Shown: positions 1 through 7,758, counted from the first letter of the stretch. The stretch is 64,000 nucleotides of DNA from NIOZ-UU13 sp964444135 (GCA_964444135.1 CAYUFX010000002.1:53161-117160); one strand, 5' to 3'. The notes: a model not told the origin generated them from the letters alone. A program made the numbers and translations.

Positions 1-106
1 CGGGCTTTTCTTGCTTGTCCACTGCTTCGGCCTCTGGTTTAGCTTCATCTTCGGGTTTTGTCTTTTCTTCGGCCTTGGTTTTTTCTTCTGTTTGTGATGT
101 TACCAT
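1..106 (-). CDS. N-terminus of a Glu/Lys-rich protein, cut by the window edge
   Basis: An open frame begins with ATG at 106 on the minus strand and runs off the left edge, giving about 35 residues that start MVTSQTEEKTKAEEKTKPED and are almost entirely Glu, Lys, Ala, Pro and Asp. The composition suggests a disordered charged N-terminal extension, as seen on some planctomycete ribosomal or RNA-binding proteins, but no domain is visible and I cannot name it. A GGGG tract lies upstream of the ATG as a poor Shine-Dalgarno. It is divergent from the secreted-protein gene at 677. Confidence 0.5.
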   Translation of the reverse strand, partial: MVTSQTEEKTKAEEKTKPEDEAKPEAEAVDKQEKP

Positions 107-394
107 TTACTATGCCCCGTTTTTTTCTTGCTAAAAATTACTCTTTGGCACCCTTCCAGACTTCGAAGTCTCTATTTAGATAATATGTATGTTTTTCGAT
201 AGATTTTTGAGTGTACTTTAGTTAAAAGTGAGAAATGAATGGATGGAATCAATTATTTATTCGCTGTTCTTTGATAAATACTTCAAGGCTCGGTTGATGA
301 GAGCTTTATTTTTTACCTGATAGTACTTTCATACAATGTGAAATAGTACTTTAAAGGGCCTGTATGAATTTGTCTCGAAAACACCGGATTTTTC
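107..394. other. Divergent intergenic region with a TAGTACTTT direct repeat
   Basis: AT-rich DNA between two divergent genes. The 9-mer TAGTACTTT occurs at 321-329 and again at 344-352, 23 bases apart (about two helical turns), shortly upstream of the promoter at 395. This could be a regulator binding site; nothing else is recognisable here. Confidence 0.3.
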
Positions 395-423
395 TTGACG
401 GCGATTAAGCAGTTTAGTATAAG
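395..423 (+). promoter_or_regulatory. Sigma70-like promoter, leader copy A
   Basis: TTGACG at 395-400, a 17-base spacer, then TATAAG at 418-423. The same promoter form with TTGACG and an 18-base spacer stands at the equivalent place before the two other secreted-protein leaders (3581-3610, and 63619-63648 on the minus strand). This agreement is the main reason to believe it. Transcription would start near 430, leaving about 245 bases of leader before the ATG at 677. Confidence 0.65.
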
Positions 424-478
424 TATAGTTGGTGGATTCTGGGTGTTATTTGTCCTCTTCGCGTGTGGAATCTTTATG

Positions 479-676
479 GTTTTTCGATAGAGGAGGAGTT
501 GTGGAGTATTATGCGAGGTACAGAGTTGAAATTAAGACTCTGTGCTCGCACCCCTTTGTCTGCTGTCGCAGACAGCAAAGGGGATAACGCGAGTACAGGT
601 GCTTTGCGGTGAAGATATTTTAACATTTCAATAAACATTCTGTTATTCACTATTATTTTTCTAAGGAGAACCGGTT
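479..676 (+). promoter_or_regulatory. Conserved structured leader, copy A
   Basis: The leader has GAGGAGGAG (490-498), then a stem formed by 513-525 (GCGAGGTACAGAG) and 538-549 (CTCTGTGCTCGC). The matching element before 3949 and before 63364 (minus) keeps the stem with different bases. Only copy A carries an extra strong hairpin at 551-583 (CCCCTTTG...CAAAGGGG). In copy A the segment 541-549 can pair either with 513-523 or with GCGAGTACA at 589-597, so two exclusive folds are possible. The shared CATTTCAAT follows near 623-631. The layout resembles an attenuator or leader-peptide region for the gene at 677. Confidence 0.6.
501..587 (+). CDS. Putative leader peptide, copy A (28 aa)
   Basis: GTG start two bases after GAGGAGGAG; 28 codons to TAA. 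The peptide begins MEYYARYRVEIK. At the same distance after the same Shine-Dalgarno and in the same frame, copy B reads MGYCARHMSRNR and copy C reads MHYVRYRISGQ. The aromatic-rich Y-Y-A/V-R-Y/H start is shared. The coding sequence overlaps the leader hairpin, so ribosome movement would open the stem. No family is known to me. The conservation could instead be due to the RNA alone. Confidence 0.4.
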   Translation: MEYYARYRVEIKTLCSHPFVCCRRQQRG

Positions 677-2689
677 ATGTGTAGGCAATTGATTTGTTTA
701 ATATTATTTTTATTTGTTTCGCATAGTGCTATGGCCGATTACGTCCTGATAAGCGGCTCGAATGACGTCAATGGAAGTACGCAGTCAATTATTCGTTACA
801 GAGATGATTTTGTAGTCGTCTGGGAGAGGTCACCTGCAGCAGGAACACCTGAGCCTTTGGTCAATGATGTGTTAATCAATCCGCTCGAATCCATGTATGG
901 TGGTGGAGATGTATATACCACCCACTACGGCTTCGAGCCTCCTGACGGTCTGGTCGGAAAACATTTTGATTGGGAGACCGGAGATTACATTGGACGTCCG
1001 GTTCCCTCGTCATTAGAAGACGGCCAGGCGGATGGTACGGGCACTTACACACCTCGAGGTAACGTATTACAAGACATTCAGTTTGGCCATGACTATAACG
1101 GTGACGGCGTTGATGATTTGTGGATTGCCAGAAGGGATTTTTTTGAAATATATGATGGGACAACTTTAGATAGAACAGGCGATGACGGTGTGGCAGATAT
1201 ATTGACTTGGCTTGATATCCCGGATAGTGTTGAGGGTACTCGGGATGGGACCGGTGCTTTTGGATTTTGTTTTGGGCTCGATGTTACAGGCGATGGAGTC
1301 GGCGAGTTGTATGCAATGAGAGGCATTAACCAATCAACGGGCAGCAGACTGAATATCTGGGACCCGGTCACGATGACTCAAATAGCTACCTATAATGCCG
1401 ATGGGATTAGGGACAACACATATATGATTCTTGGCCCTGATGTTAATGACGACGGCCAGCAGGATTTGTGGGTCGCGGATTCGCGAAGCCACCGGATTCG
1501 CGCACTCGATTGCGCCACTGGTGAAGTTGTTGCTGATGAAGTAAGTCTGGCGGATGCGAGTAATCCGAATACGGATGTTACCCTTCGATATCCATCGCAT
1601 ATAAACGATGGTCCTGACGGTTCTATTCTGGTTACTACGCGGTTTGCTACGTCGCTTGATCCGGACTGGACTGGCCCTTCGGATATTGTGGGCGGTGATT
1701 TACTGAAGATAGTATGGGACCCGGAAAATCAGCGGGGACTTGTAACTCTGCTGTTTGAGCACAGCCGAAGGTTAAGTGGCGTCGCATACAAGCCAATTGA
1801 CCTGAAAAAAGCTCATTTTGCTTTCCCTGTAGATAAGGCCAAAGATATAACGAGGGATGTAGTTCTTAGCTGGACACCGGGATTGAATGCCGGTAAGTAT
1901 GATGTGTATCTGGGAAATGATTTCAACGATGTTAACGAAGCAAGCATAGCTGAACCGCGTGGTGTCTTGGTAAGTCAAAGCCAGGACGATGCTGCTTATG
2001 AACCCCCAGACATCCTCGAATGGGACCGAACATATTACTGGCGGGTCGATGAAGTCAATGATGCTGAACCGGATAGTCCGTGGAAAGGCAATGTCTGGAG
2101 CTTTACTACCGCCAATTATATTGTCATTGAGGATTTTGAGGACTACAACGACTACCAGCCCAACACGGTATTTGATACCTGGATTGATGGATATGATGAC
2201 CCAGCGAACGGTTCCACTTCAGGTTATCCTGACCCGGCCTTTTTCTCCGGGGAGCATTACCTGGAGGATGAGATTGTTCACGGCGGTAATTGGTCGATGC
2301 CGCTGTTCTACGATAATACTGCCGGTCTCTCTGAGGTAACTCGGACGTTGACTTCTTCTCTGCGTGACTGGGCCCAGGATGGATTTGTTACATTGTCGTT
2401 GTGGTACTATGGTGATGCTGCTAATGCTGCTGAGCCGATGTATGTTGTTCTCAATGGCAGTGGGGTAGTCGCTCATGATAATCCAGATGCAGTACAGTTA
2501 GATCAGTGGACCGAATGGACAATCGACCTGCAGACATTAGCAGACCAGGGCGTGAACCTTGCCAATGTTAATACGATTGGTATCGGCTTTGGTAACAGGA
2601 ACAACCCAGTAACTGGCGGTTCAGGTACGATGTACTTTGACGATATTCGGCTGTATCAGCCGGCTCCAGAGCGGGAACCGGCACCTTAA
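677..2689 (+). CDS. Secreted multidomain surface protein with FG-GAP-like N-terminus and C-terminal jelly-roll-like domain
   Basis: 670 residues. A Sec signal peptide (MCRQLICLILFLF, probable cleavage after AMA at residue 20) sends it out of the cytoplasm. Three acidic D-x-N/T-G/D-D-G loops (near residues 139-149, 202-212 and 255-265) look like FG-GAP or EF-hand-like calcium sites of a propeller. About 375-480 is a fibronectin-III-like repeat ending in YYWRVDEVND and WSFTTA. The last about 180 residues form a domain ending GTMYFDDIRLY, possibly carbohydrate-binding. The repeat and the C-terminal domain are shared with the proteins at 3949 and 61217 (minus), and the signal peptide starts (MCRQLI, MFRKLI, MCRKLI) are alike. 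The exact ligand is unknown. The start is fixed by AAGGAG just upstream. Confidence 0.85.
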   Translation: MCRQLICLILFLFVSHSAMADYVLISGSNDVNGSTQSIIRYRDDFVVVWERSPAAGTPEPLVNDVLINPLESMYGGGDVYTTHYGFEPPDGLVGKHFDWETGDYIGRPVPSSLEDGQADGTGTYTPRGNVLQDIQFGHDYNGDGVDDLWIARRDFFEIYDGTTLDRTGDDGVADILTWLDIPDSVEGTRDGTGAFGFCFGLDVTGDGVGELYAMRGINQSTGSRLNIWDPVTMTQIATYNADGIRDNTYMILGPDVNDDGQQDLWVADSRSHRIRALDCATGEVVADEVSLADASNPNTDVTLRYPSHINDGPDGSILVTTRFATSLDPDWTGPSDIVGGDLLKIVWDPENQRGLVTLLFEHSRRLSGVAYKPIDLKKAHFAFPVDKAKDITRDVVLSWTPGLNAGKYDVYLGNDFNDVNEASIAEPRGVLVSQSQDDAAYEPPDILEWDRTYYWRVDEVNDAEPDSPWKGNVWSFTTANYIVIEDFEDYNDYQPNTVFDTWIDGYDDPANGSTSGYPDPAFFSGEHYLEDEIVHGGNWSMPLFYDNTAGLSEVTRTLTSSLRDWAQDGFVTLSLWYYGDAANAAEPMYVVLNGSGVVAHDNPDAVQLDQWTEWTIDLQTLADQGVNLANVNTIGIGFGNRNNPVTGGSGTMYFDDIRLYQPAPEREPAP

Positions 2690-2823
2690 GCTAAGATTTA
2701 AGTGTCCCCCATTGCTTCTGCCGTAAGGCATCCTGTGGACTTCGGATTGCAAAGCAAGATACGGGGGCGAGGTTAATGTAACAGTCGCCGCGGAGCCCAG
2801 TTAGGGTAGATTTGGTCAATTCA

Positions 2824-2860
2824 GGGCTTATATCGAACGATTCGGTATAAGCCCCTTTTA
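2824..2860 (+). terminator. Rho-independent terminator after the 677 gene
   Basis: GGGCTTATA (2824-2832) pairs with TATAAGCCC (2846-2854), followed by CTTTT. A related hairpin with an 11-base stem lies after the paralogue on the minus strand (60986-61017), so the 3' flanks are also related. Confidence 0.65.
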
Positions 2861-2961
2861 CTTGACTCTGCCGAAATGCAGCGGATTTCGCCCGGAGCGA
2901 ATCTTTAAAAATCTTGTTAATTTCTCGACAGAAGAGGTATGAAATTGTAAGAATTACCAAT

Positions 2962-3176
2962 TTGAAGCTCTAAGGCAGCCTGTCTCAGCCATTTTTGGGC
3001 CGCCAATACCGAAAAAATTCAATGGCATAACCGTTTTTTATAAAACAGTCATCAAGCCTGCATTTTGTGCATCAGCGCTTGGCTCTGCGGCACTGATAGA
3101 GATACGATAGTTTTGTTTTTATCCGGTGTAGGCTTATCTGTTAGCAAGATTTCGAGAAAACATCAGCCGGATAATA
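2962..3176 (-). pseudogene. Remnant of the 5' end of lpxB
   Basis: Read on the minus strand, this matches the first about 60 codons of the intact lpxB at 59689-60828 plus roughly 45 bases of its upstream flank. In-frame blocks include YRISISAAEPSADA and GIGGPKMAETGC, against YRIFISAAEPSADA and GVGGPKMAEAGC in the intact gene. The start codon has become ACA (at 3127-3129), there is an in-frame stop in the middle, and the reading frame is shifted near the DKNK segment. It is plainly dead. It sits next to a secreted-protein paralogue, as the intact lpxB does, but inverted relative to it. Confidence 0.75.
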
Positions 3177-3344
3177 TCATAATTGGGGGTATTTATATCC
3201 GCTTTCGCACCTCGTACATCGTTGTCGTTAGAGAGGTTGCCCAAAAGGGACGTTTGTACATTTAGTTTTAGGCTTTTGCTGAAAAATGTTATAACTCCTT
3301 GTTGTAAAGATGGTTACGACGTTTTAGAGGGGATTTTGAGAATG
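3177..3344. other. Intergenic stretch without recognisable gene
   Basis: Between the lpxB remnant and the conserved upstream element. Short open frames here show no family resemblance, strong Shine-Dalgarno or conserved start, and I see nothing functional. Confidence 0.3.
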
Positions 3345-3440
3345 AGTATTTTTTATAAAAAATTTGGAAAATTGCAAACTTTTTGACCAAGTCTGAAATG
3401 GGGTATCTGAAGGACTTGACTTTTCGTGATTTTAGGGCTT
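3345..3440 (+). repeat. Far-upstream element shared with the third secreted-protein locus
   Basis: About 95 bases that match the reverse complement of 63730-63836. Shared blocks include CTTTTTGACCAAGTCTG and GGACTTGACTTTTCG. In the copy at the right end of the window the first block is a small hairpin, AGACTT...AAGTCT. It lies about 150-200 bases upstream of the TTGACG promoter in both places. It may be a regulatory site, or residual homology from a locus duplication. Confidence 0.5.
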
Positions 3441-3580
3441 GACAAACAGCGTTATTTGTGTATCATTGATGTTTGATGCCTTGATTTATAGTTTGCGGAC
3501 AAAGGCTGATAAGAATATAAGAGTATAAGTTGACAGGTTCCAATTTTTTCAATTTTTTTCATAAAAAAGCAATAAAATTC

Positions 3581-3610
3581 TTGACGTAACATCGGCCAAT
3601 CTGGTATAAA
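3581..3610 (+). promoter_or_regulatory. Sigma70-like promoter, leader copy B
   Basis: TTGACG at 3581-3586, an 18-base spacer, TATAAA at 3605-3610. It has the same hexamers and spacing as the promoter of copy C (63619-63648 minus) and nearly those of copy A. The inferred leader is about 330 bases. Confidence 0.7.
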
Positions 3611-3679
3611 TATATTTGGCAATGTCTTTACGGACCTTAGGTAAGGCTTTGCTGATTCTAAACAGCCGAAGTATGGAAG

Positions 3680-3948
3680 CTTTATAGTTTTCCAAATAGA
3701 GGAGGAGCTATGGGTTATTGTGCGAGGCACATGAGCCGTAATAGGGGCTTGGTGTTTCGTAGTCAAGCATTTCACATTTCAATTAGCAGCTCATTTTGGG
3801 CTTTTGTAAGGAAGGAGGTAATGTTAAGTCGCACACAATTTTCCTGGGCAGATATCGTGTGGCGACAGTTGAATTTATTGTCGGTCGCTTTGGTGCGTAG
3901 CCAAAGCATAATTCAGAATTATTGTAATTGTTTTGGAGGAGAATTATT
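3680..3948 (+). promoter_or_regulatory. Conserved structured leader, copy B
   Basis: CTTTATAGTTTT then ATAGAGGAGGAG (3696-3707) match copy A almost exactly. The stem is GCGAGGCAC (3722-3730) with GTGTTTCGT (3752-3760), extended inward by GAGCC (3733-3737) with GGCTT (3746-3750). Compared with copies A and C both arms differ, but pairing is kept, including G-U pairs. CACATTTCAAT (3773-3783) is identical to copy C. A second Shine-Dalgarno-like AAGGAGG lies near 3811. The main gene's own GGAGGAG is at 3935-3941. Confidence 0.6.
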
Positions 3949-3964
3949 ATGTTTAGGAAATTGA
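3710..3964 (+). CDS. Putative leader ORF, copy B, overlapping the main start
   Basis: ATG at 3710, two bases after GAGGAGGAG. The frame (84 codons) starts MGYCARHMSRNR and aligns in frame with the leader ORFs of copies A and C. Unlike those it stays open through the leader and ends 16 bases inside the main gene at 3949, which would allow termination-reinitiation coupling. Beyond the first about 25 residues no conservation can be seen, so the long extension may be accidental. Confidence 0.35.
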   Translation: MGYCARHMSRNRGLVFRSQAFHISISSSFWAFVRKEVMLSRTQFSWADIVWRQLNLLSVALVRSQSIIQNYCNCFGGELLCLGN

Positions 3965-6900
3965 TTTTTTTAATTTCTCTTGTTTTAGTGCTGGCTCTGG
4001 TCGGTACAAATGTCGCCTTCGGGACCGTTACCGCTATCGAGATCCCGGTCGCTGTCGATTCTGATGATGTTGAAGAGGCACCTGATGGCAGTATGTACCT
4101 CGACAGCAGTGACCTGGAGTTCATGTACGATAACGACGTAACCAATCCGGATGACTTGCAGGTAGTGGGTATCCGCTTTGTGGATGTCCAGATTCCAAAG
4201 GGCGAGAACATCCTAAGCGCGGTTGTGCAGTTTGATGCCGATGATGTGGATGATGAAGAGCACGTCGGCGAGGCGTATGTTATCATCGAAGGTGAACTGG
4301 GTGCGAATCCCGGAACGTTTGAAGATATAGCCAATAATGTCTCGGCGAGGGCCAGGACTGCAGCGCAAGTAGCATGGGGCCCCGAACACTGGTCTGAACA
4401 ACATGCGAAATATATGACTCCAGACATTGCCGGCATCATCCAGGAGATAGTCAATCAGGATGATTGGGCTGCGGGCAATGCGTTAGTGTTGATCTTTAGC
4501 CAGGACCCGGACAATGCGTCAACGGGGGTCTTAGAAGCCGAAGCTTTCCCGGACAACGCAACGGAAAATATTGACCGAAGGGCGACACTGATTGTAGAGT
4601 ATGGCGAGCCGGTACTCGTGGCCGTTGATCCCACCCCTGCTGATGGCGCTGTTGGGGTAGTAGATTCAACGCTGCAGTGGACCCCTGGCGATACGGCTGT
4701 TTCCCACATGATATATCTGAGCACAGACGAGACAATCGACGAATCGGACTTTCTTGCCGAAACGGATTTGTCAGTATATTTCGCAGCCTTAGAGCCGGGG
4801 ACGACCTATTATTGGCGAGTCGATGAGGTCGAGGCTGAAGTACCCACAGACTGGAGCAATTGGGAGATAGAGGTTATTGGAGCCGTCGTAAACGAGGGTG
4901 CAGTCTGGAGTTTCACGACGATGACTATTGAGGCTCATAAACCGAGCCCATCTGACGGCGCTGAGTCGGTAAGCCTTGATGCCAAGCTTAGCTGGACGGC
5001 CGGTAAGGATGCGATTATGCACGATGTTTACTTCGGCACAGATAAAGAGGCTGTAGCGGCTTCAGATCCGAGTACGTTTATGGGTAAGATAATGGAGACA
5101 TCGTTTGACCCCGCTCCGCTGGAGAAGGGCAAGACGTACTACTGGAAGGTCGATGAGTTTGCTGTTGTCGCAACGAATCCGGGGCCTCTCTGGAGCTTCA
5201 CGACAGAGGTGCCGTCGGCCTCCGATCCGGTTCCACAAGACGGAGAAGAAGATGCCGTGCAGGCAGTGGTCCTTTCCTTTAGTCCCAGCGTGAAGGCTGC
5301 CGAGCATGACCTATACTTAGGCGATGATGCCGATGCGGTAGCCGCTGCCGATGTCAATACACCTGACATCTACCTTGGCAGGCAAGCCGAAACCAGCTTA
5401 GATGCTGGGGAACTGGAATGGGGCAAGACTTATTACTGGCGTGTTGACGAAATCAACGACCTCGCTGAAGGTTCACCGTGGAAAGGCGCGGTCTGGAGCT
5501 TCACGACTGCCGACTTCTTAATTATCGACCTTTCGGAGACGGTCCTTGACTATGACAACAGTGCTGAGCCTTTCACCACTGAGGTTTCGTGGGATACGCC
5601 GCAGGACTTGACAGTTAATGGAGTTACGGACCTGATGTTCAGGTTCCAAGGCGCACCGGGTCCTGAAGGCAGTGTGAGCTTAGACGAGGCGACCGGGACC
5701 TATTCGTTAACTGGTTCGGGGGCTGACATCTGGGGTTCATCGGATCAGTTCCACTATATGTACAGGGAGCTGTCCGGCGATGGTTCAATTATCGCACACG
5801 TTGTCGATAATGGCACCGGCTCAAACGCCTGGGCCAAGGGTGGCGTGATGATTCGTGAGACGCTCGATGCGGACTCCAAACACTCGATAATGGCACTGAC
5901 AGGCGGCGAAGGCGGCGGCATAACGTTCCAGGGCCGTCCGGTGACCGGCGACCGCTCCAACAGCATGCATGGGGATATCACGGCGGAACCGCCTTATTGG
6001 GTAAAACTGACGCGCGAAGGCAACACGATTACAGCTTACTCTTCTGCCGACGGTGTTGATTGGGCGCTATTCACGGACACAGCGACGGACGGCGATATAA
6101 CGAACCCCATTGACGTCGAGATGGCGGATCCCGTCCTGATCGGTCTATTCGTTACCTCACACGCAGCCGGCGAGAAGCGGACATACACGTTCGACAGTGT
6201 CAGTACTACAGGTAAAGTGAGTTCTGCTGCTGTGAATCAAGACATTGGCATACCCTCCAATTCTGCCGAGAAGCTGTACTTGGCAGTAGAAGATGCTTCC
6301 GGCGCCCTTGGCGTGGTAACCCATCCAGACCCGGCAGCCACACAGATTGATCAGTGGTGGACCATGAAGGTTCCGCTCCTGGCCTTCAGTGACGCAGGCG
6401 TGAATGTGGCAGATGCCAATAATCTGTACATTGGTGTAGGCGACGTAGATAACCCGATGGCCGGTGGTTCCGGCACAATCCGCATCGATAACATCAAAGG
6501 CGTCAAGCCGATCGTCATCCTGGAACCGAATGATGTTACCGCACCAGGTGACAACGTCAGGGGCATTCCGACAGGACTTCCATGCGGTGGTGATCCTTCT
6601 GCTAATTATTCGCCCTGTGGTGAACTGCCTCCTTTGGTGATCGATGATGACAGCACGACGAAGTATCTGAATTTTGGTGGAAATTTTGACCCCAATGAAG
6701 AACCTTCAGGTTTCAAGATTACACCGCTTGCCGGTCCGACCATCGTTACGGGACTGACTTTCACCACAGCGAATGACGCGGAACCGCGTGATCCGGTTGC
6801 ATACGAACTCTACGGTTCTAATGCGGGCATCGAAGGGCCGTATAATTTGATTGCCAGTGGTGATATCGTTGATTTCAACGATGAAGTAGCTTGGCCTCGC

Positions 6901-7524
6901 TTTACAATGAACGCAACGCCGATTACATTTGATAATGCGACAGTGTACAAGCACTATCAAGTTCTGTTCACGGCCATTCGAGATGCCGCAAACGCGAATA
7001 GTATGCAGATTGCAGAAGTCGAGCTAATAGGTGTCACCGAAGACGTACTGGTTGATATCACCGCACCAAGTAATACCATCTATGGATGGCCGAGCGATGG
7101 CGATTGGTCCGGCTCGGAATCACCTCTAAAGGCGCTCGATGATAACATCCAGACGAACTATCGGCATAAGAAAGGCGAGGATCAGCCCACTGGTCTCCTG
7201 GTAACACCATCAAAGAAGAAAGTTGTTAATAGGCTGATTTTCACCACAGCAGGTGACGCTCCGGAACGAGACCCAGTTGCATTTGAGCTCTATGGTTCTG
7301 ATCAAAGCATAACTGGGAAATGGACGTTGATTGCCAGTGGTAAAATTGACGATTTCAACCAGGAAACTCCGTGGCCGCGTCTCACAAAGAACGAAACGCC
7401 AATTATGCTTGATAATGATGTAGCGTATAAGCACTATAAACTTATGATCACGGCCGTTAGAGACCCTGGAAGTGCGGATAGTATGCAGTTCGCTGAACTT
7501 GAGCTAATTGAGGCTCTCAAGTAA
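3949..7524 (+). CDS. Large secreted protein: DNRLRE-like, three Fn3-like, DUF1349-like insert, two discoidin-like repeats
   Basis: 1191 residues from the ATG at 3949; GGAGGAG is 7 bases upstream, while a TTG 21 bases earlier has no site. Signal peptide MFRKLIFLISLVLVLALVG with probable cleavage after AFG. An N-terminal domain (about 27-220) resembles DNRLRE/CBM-like modules. Three Fn3-like repeats follow (about 225-520) with YYWRVDEV and WSFTT signatures. Next comes the paralogous C-terminal domain, but it is split by a DUF1349/laminin-G-like segment (about 590-755, GSGADIWGSSDQF to YTFDSVS). It resumes and ends GSGTIRIDNIKGV. Two tandem F5/8C-like repeats of about 160 residues close the protein, each with (Y/F)ELYGS and (D/N)SMQ(I/F)AE(V/L)ELI. 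Likely a surface glycan-binding or adhesive protein. Confidence 0.85.
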   Translation: MFRKLIFLISLVLVLALVGTNVAFGTVTAIEIPVAVDSDDVEEAPDGSMYLDSSDLEFMYDNDVTNPDDLQVVGIRFVDVQIPKGENILSAVVQFDADDVDDEEHVGEAYVIIEGELGANPGTFEDIANNVSARARTAAQVAWGPEHWSEQHAKYMTPDIAGIIQEIVNQDDWAAGNALVLIFSQDPDNASTGVLEAEAFPDNATENIDRRATLIVEYGEPVLVAVDPTPADGAVGVVDSTLQWTPGDTAVSHMIYLSTDETIDESDFLAETDLSVYFAALEPGTTYYWRVDEVEAEVPTDWSNWEIEVIGAVVNEGAVWSFTTMTIEAHKPSPSDGAESVSLDAKLSWTAGKDAIMHDVYFGTDKEAVAASDPSTFMGKIMETSFDPAPLEKGKTYYWKVDEFAVVATNPGPLWSFTTEVPSASDPVPQDGEEDAVQAVVLSFSPSVKAAEHDLYLGDDADAVAAADVNTPDIYLGRQAETSLDAGELEWGKTYYWRVDEINDLAEGSPWKGAVWSFTTADFLIIDLSETVLDYDNSAEPFTTEVSWDTPQDLTVNGVTDLMFRFQGAPGPEGSVSLDEATGTYSLTGSGADIWGSSDQFHYMYRELSGDGSIIAHVVDNGTGSNAWAKGGVMIRETLDADSKHSIMALTGGEGGGITFQGRPVTGDRSNSMHGDITAEPPYWVKLTREGNTITAYSSADGVDWALFTDTATDGDITNPIDVEMADPVLIGLFVTSHAAGEKRTYTFDSVSTTGKVSSAAVNQDIGIPSNSAEKLYLAVEDASGALGVVTHPDPAATQIDQWWTMKVPLLAFSDAGVNVADANNLYIGVGDVDNPMAGGSGTIRIDNIKGVKPIVILEPNDVTAPGDNVRGIPTGLPCGGDPSANYSPCGELPPLVIDDDSTTKYLNFGGNFDPNEEPSGFKITPLAGPTIVTGLTFTTANDAEPRDPVAYELYGSNAGIEGPYNLIASGDIVDFNDEVAWPRFTMNATPITFDNATVYKHYQVLFTAIRDAANANSMQIAEVELIGVTEDVLVDITAPSNTIYGWPSDGDWSGSESPLKALDDNIQTNYRHKKGEDQPTGLLVTPSKKKVVNRLIFTTAGDAPERDPVAFELYGSDQSITGKWTLIASGKIDDFNQETPWPRLTKNETPIMLDNDVAYKHYKLMITAVRDPGSADSMQFAELELIEALK

Positions 7525-7578
7525 TAACTCTGAGCCCAACGAGCTCGATAATGTTGGCTTAGGGTTGATGATGTTTAC

Positions 7579-7620
7579 GGGTTTGGGGGCACGTGGAGTG
7601 TCCCCAAACCCTTTCTATTT
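7579..7620 (+). terminator. Rho-independent terminator after the 3949 gene
   Basis: GGGTTTGGGG (from 7579) pairs with CCCCAAACCC (7602-7611) around an 11-base loop region, followed by TTTCTATTT. It is a strong GC-rich stem 55 bases after the stop. Confidence 0.8.
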
Positions 7621-7645
7621 AGGTATCCAAGAAGATGGGATGATA

Positions 7646-7758
7646 TTTAAAGATACTTTCCATCAGCGGCTATCGATACGACGAAATGGACGGTTGTCGA
7701 TGGAGCCACGGTGGGGAGTGTTGATGTGGGTGAGCCTTCTCGGAGGTGTTCTTTTTAA
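7646..7758 (+). pseudogene. Short remnant of a secreted-protein domain
   Basis: From 7654 one frame reads YFPSAAIDTTKWTVVDGATV and then GSVDVGEPS before stopping at 7756. The pattern 'DTFPS..ID..KW.V..GATV..V...EPS' is, from memory, the start of a domain found in other planctomycete secreted proteins. Here the preceding KDTF lies in another frame, one base off, and the rest is missing. It is a frameshifted fragment stranded between two terminators. Family assignment is by recollection only. Confidence 0.4.

Noticed and set aside
395..676. Identification of the leaders with a known riboswitch class (for example c-di-GMP or cobalamin)
   Set aside because: None of the conserved core sequences of those classes could be found; only the TPP riboswitch at 36003-36139 fits a known class.
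3183..3386. Short open frames between the lpxB remnant and the copy B promoter
   Set aside because: No Shine-Dalgarno, no resemblance to protein families, and they overlap the remnant's flank and the conserved upstream element.
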